NCBI GenBank assembly: GCA_902512585.1
Contig: CABXJW010000010.1
Coordinates: forward strand, 1 to 43,595
From: an uncultured Woeseiaceae bacterium
GTDB lineage: Bacteria; Pseudomonadota; Gammaproteobacteria; Steroidobacterales; Woeseiaceae
Length of the DNA stretch: 43,595 nucleotides
Direction: 5' to 3'
The position numbers and the translations under genes were made by a program. The notes beneath the pieces were generated by a model, which was not told where the DNA came from, ran no database searches, and was given only the letters and a program-made list of their open reading frames with translations. Of the stretch, positions 41,868 to 43,595 are shown piece by piece (the stretch's first letter is position 1; every line of letters starts with the position of its first letter).

Positions 41868-43595
41868 ATGACTCAGGAAACCAAATTAGGCTTATATGAT
41901 TCATCATTTGATCGTGATAGCTGTGGATTTGGCTTAATTGCAAATATTGATGATCAGCCAAGTCATTGGGTAGTAAAAACCGCCATTGATTCACTAAAAA
42001 GATTGACTCATCGTGGTGCTGTCTCAGCAGATGGAAAGACTGGTGATGGTTGTGGTTTGTTATTAAAGTTTCCCAAAAAATTCTTTTTAGCAAAAGCTCG
42101 AGAACTAAATATCGATGTTTGTGAAGAATTTGCAGTTGGCACAATCTTTCTTGACCCAAGAGAGGCTATTACCAAAAAGGTAAAAAAGAAGATTGAATCT
42201 GCCATAATAAAGGAAGGATTAGAGTGTGCTGGGTGGAGAAAAGTACCAATAAATAGTGAAGTCTGTGGTGAGATGGCATTAAATACACTGCCAAATATTG
42301 AACAAATTTTTGTTAATTGCCCACAGAATATATCCTCAGAGAACTTTAATCGAAGATTGTTTTTGGCCAGAAGAAGAGCTGAGCAAGACATCAAAGAATT
42401 TGATTCCTCAGCCTATATAAATAGCTTATCCTCAGAAACTATAAGCTATAAGGGCATGGTCATGCCAAATGTTTTAGCAACCTTCTATCCAGATCTAACA
42501 GATGCATTAATTGAAACATCGGCTTGTTTGTTTCACCAGCGTTTCTCAACGAACACTCTACCCGAGTGGCGACTTGCACAGCCATTCCGTTTTCTTGCTC
42601 ATAATGGAGAAATCAATACAATTCAAGGTAATCGTAATTGGGCAATAGCACGAAGAAAATATTTTCAATCAGATATCCTTTCAGATATTGAAGATTTAGA
42701 TCCAATTATTTCAATGACTGGCTCTGATTCTTCATCACTGGATAATATGCTTGAAGTCTTGCAAGCAGCTGGTATGAGTATTATTCAAGCAATGCGGATA
42801 TTGATACCGCCAGCTTGGCAAGCCAATGAAATGATGGATTCAGATATAAAAGCTTTTTATGAATTTTATTCATGTCAAATGGAACCTTGGGATGGTCCCG
42901 CTGGCATTGTGATGTTGAATAATCGTTATGCTGTTTGTAGTTTAGATCGAAATGGTTTGCGGCCAGCACGTTATGTGGTCACAAAAGATAGGCATATAAC
43001 AATAGCATCAGAAATAGGCGTTTATGACTACTCACCCGAAAACGTAATTAAAAAAGGCAGATTAGGCCCTGGAGAAATGTTAGCAGTTGACTTATTTAAA
43101 GGTGAATTGCTTAGTGATAAAAAAATCCATGAACAAATTAAAGAGGGTGCGCCATATAAAAAATGGTTAAAAGAAGGACTTAGATATTTAGATTCTGAAC
43201 TTGTGGATAGAAAGACAGCGGCAGAGCCAATGGACAAAGAAACCCTATTATCTTATCAAAAGATGTTCAATATAAGCCGCGAGGAAATAAAAGAAATAAT
43301 TAGTGTACTCGCAACAACAGAATTAGAGGCTGTAGGTTCGATGGGTGATGATACTCCAATGCCGGTGCTCTCTAGAAAAATTAGATCACCATTTGATTAT
43401 TTAAGACAGCAATTCGCTCAGGTAACTAATCCGCCTATTGATTCTTTGAGAGAACGAATAGTAATGTCATTACAGACTAATATTGGAGTAAATGCTGGTT
43501 TATTCGATGTTACTGCGAAACATGCCGAACAAGTTATAATCAATTCACCAATTCTCTCGCAACAGAAACTTAGACAGTTACTGAGTCCGAATATG
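41868..43595 (+). CDS. gltB: Glutamate synthase large subunit, 3' end outside window
   Basis: First 576 codons of the large subunit of NADPH glutamate synthase, which with glutamine synthetase assimilates ammonium. The N-terminal glutamine amidotransferase domain has the nucleophile Cys19 in RDSCGFGLIA, exposed after removal of an 18-residue propeptide. THRGAVSADGKTGDGCG, HQRFSTNTLPEWRLAQPFR, HNGEINTIQGN and LDRNGLRPARY follow, all typical. The frame is open to the last base. The ATG has GGAG five bases upstream. The synthase (FMN/Fe-S) domain and gltD would follow beyond the window. Confidence 0.97.
   Translation, partial: MTQETKLGLYDSSFDRDSCGFGLIANIDDQPSHWVVKTAIDSLKRLTHRGAVSADGKTGDGCGLLLKFPKKFFLAKARELNIDVCEEFAVGTIFLDPREAITKKVKKKIESAIIKEGLECAGWRKVPINSEVCGEMALNTLPNIEQIFVNCPQNISSENFNRRLFLARRRAEQDIKEFDSSAYINSLSSETISYKGMVMPNVLATFYPDLTDALIETSACLFHQRFSTNTLPEWRLAQPFRFLAHNGEINTIQGNRNWAIARRKYFQSDILSDIEDLDPIISMTGSDSSSLDNMLEVLQAAGMSIIQAMRILIPPAWQANEMMDSDIKAFYEFYSCQMEPWDGPAGIVMLNNRYAVCSLDRNGLRPARYVVTKDRHITIASEIGVYDYSPENVIKKGRLGPGEMLAVDLFKGELLSDKKIHEQIKEGAPYKKWLKEGLRYLDSELVDRKTAAEPMDKETLLSYQKMFNISREEIKEIISVLATTELEAVGSMGDDTPMPVLSRKIRSPFDYLRQQFAQVTNPPIDSLRERIVMSLQTNIGVNAGLFDVTAKHAEQVIINSPILSQQKLRQLLSPNM

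Noticed and set aside
1-43595. Search for tRNA, rRNA, CRISPR, insertion sequences and phage genes
   Set aside because: None seen by eye. Composition and gene style are even throughout, with no integrase, transposase or flanking repeats. A covariance-model scan could still find a small RNA I missed.

Overview
The window is a continuous, gene-dense stretch of an AT-rich chromosome (roughly one third G+C by eye) from a free-living, aerobic, heterotrophic gammaproteobacterium, probably marine. The main evidence is the classic gammaproteobacterial block smg-topA-tsaC-hemF-(hemB)-aroE facing def-fmt-rsmB, followed by a DUF4390-ntrY-ntrX trio. Short intergenic gaps, many 1-8 base gene overlaps and the AT-rich composition suggest a streamlined ocean lineage (SAR86-like or similar). 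I cannot fix the genus from sequence alone. I saw no rRNA, tRNA, CRISPR array, insertion sequence or prophage.

Layout. (1) 1-8575, plus strand: a catabolic and transport stretch with a type-B carboxylesterase (5' end cut by the window), an ornithine-cyclodeaminase-family reductase, an NSS sodium symporter, an alpha/beta-hydrolase formamidase, a divergent tryptophan 2,3-dioxygenase, a lipoprotein sulfatase, an unknown membrane protein and a HCCA-isomerase/DsbA-fold protein. The symporter, formamidase and dioxygenase together look like a tryptophan-to-kynurenine module. (2) 8572-11360, minus: exonuclease III and oligopeptidase A. (3) 11442-12794, plus: glutathione reductase, overlapping aroE tail to tail. 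(4) 12760-20378, minus: aroE, hemB, a DapA-fold aldolase, hemF, tsaC, topA, smg. (5) 20620-27999, plus: def, fmt, rsmB, DUF4390, an NtrY-like kinase, an NtrX-like regulator with a ruined AAA+ domain, and a small membrane protein. (6) 28048-34885, minus: argS, priA, pntB, pntA2, pntA1. (7) 35209-36093, plus: a stand-alone PolA-type 5'-3' exonuclease. (8) 36086-40207, minus: hemH, an AGCS sodium:amino-acid symporter, a FadI-like thiolase. (9) 40331-43595, plus: a MATE transporter and the 5' part of gltB behind a leader full of inverted repeats.

Working together: hemB, hemF and hemH supply three steps of aerobic haem synthesis. def and fmt handle N-formylmethionine, while rsmB, tsaC and argS serve translation. 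topA, priA, xthA and the exonuclease serve DNA metabolism. gor and pntAB maintain NADPH and thiol redox. The NSS and AGCS symporters suggest sodium-driven scavenging of amino acids.

The most unusual observations are these. Three genes (tsaC, priA and the AGCS symporter) have family-conserved N-termini that lie upstream of any in-frame ATG, GTG or TTG, and each sits just behind a same-strand gene. The NtrX-like regulator has lost Walker A Lys, Walker B Asp-Glu, the GAFTGA loop and the arginine finger while keeping its receiver and DNA-binding ends. The tryptophan dioxygenase homologue has Gly in place of the distal haem-pocket His. The gltB leader carries four separate dyad symmetries in 169 bases.
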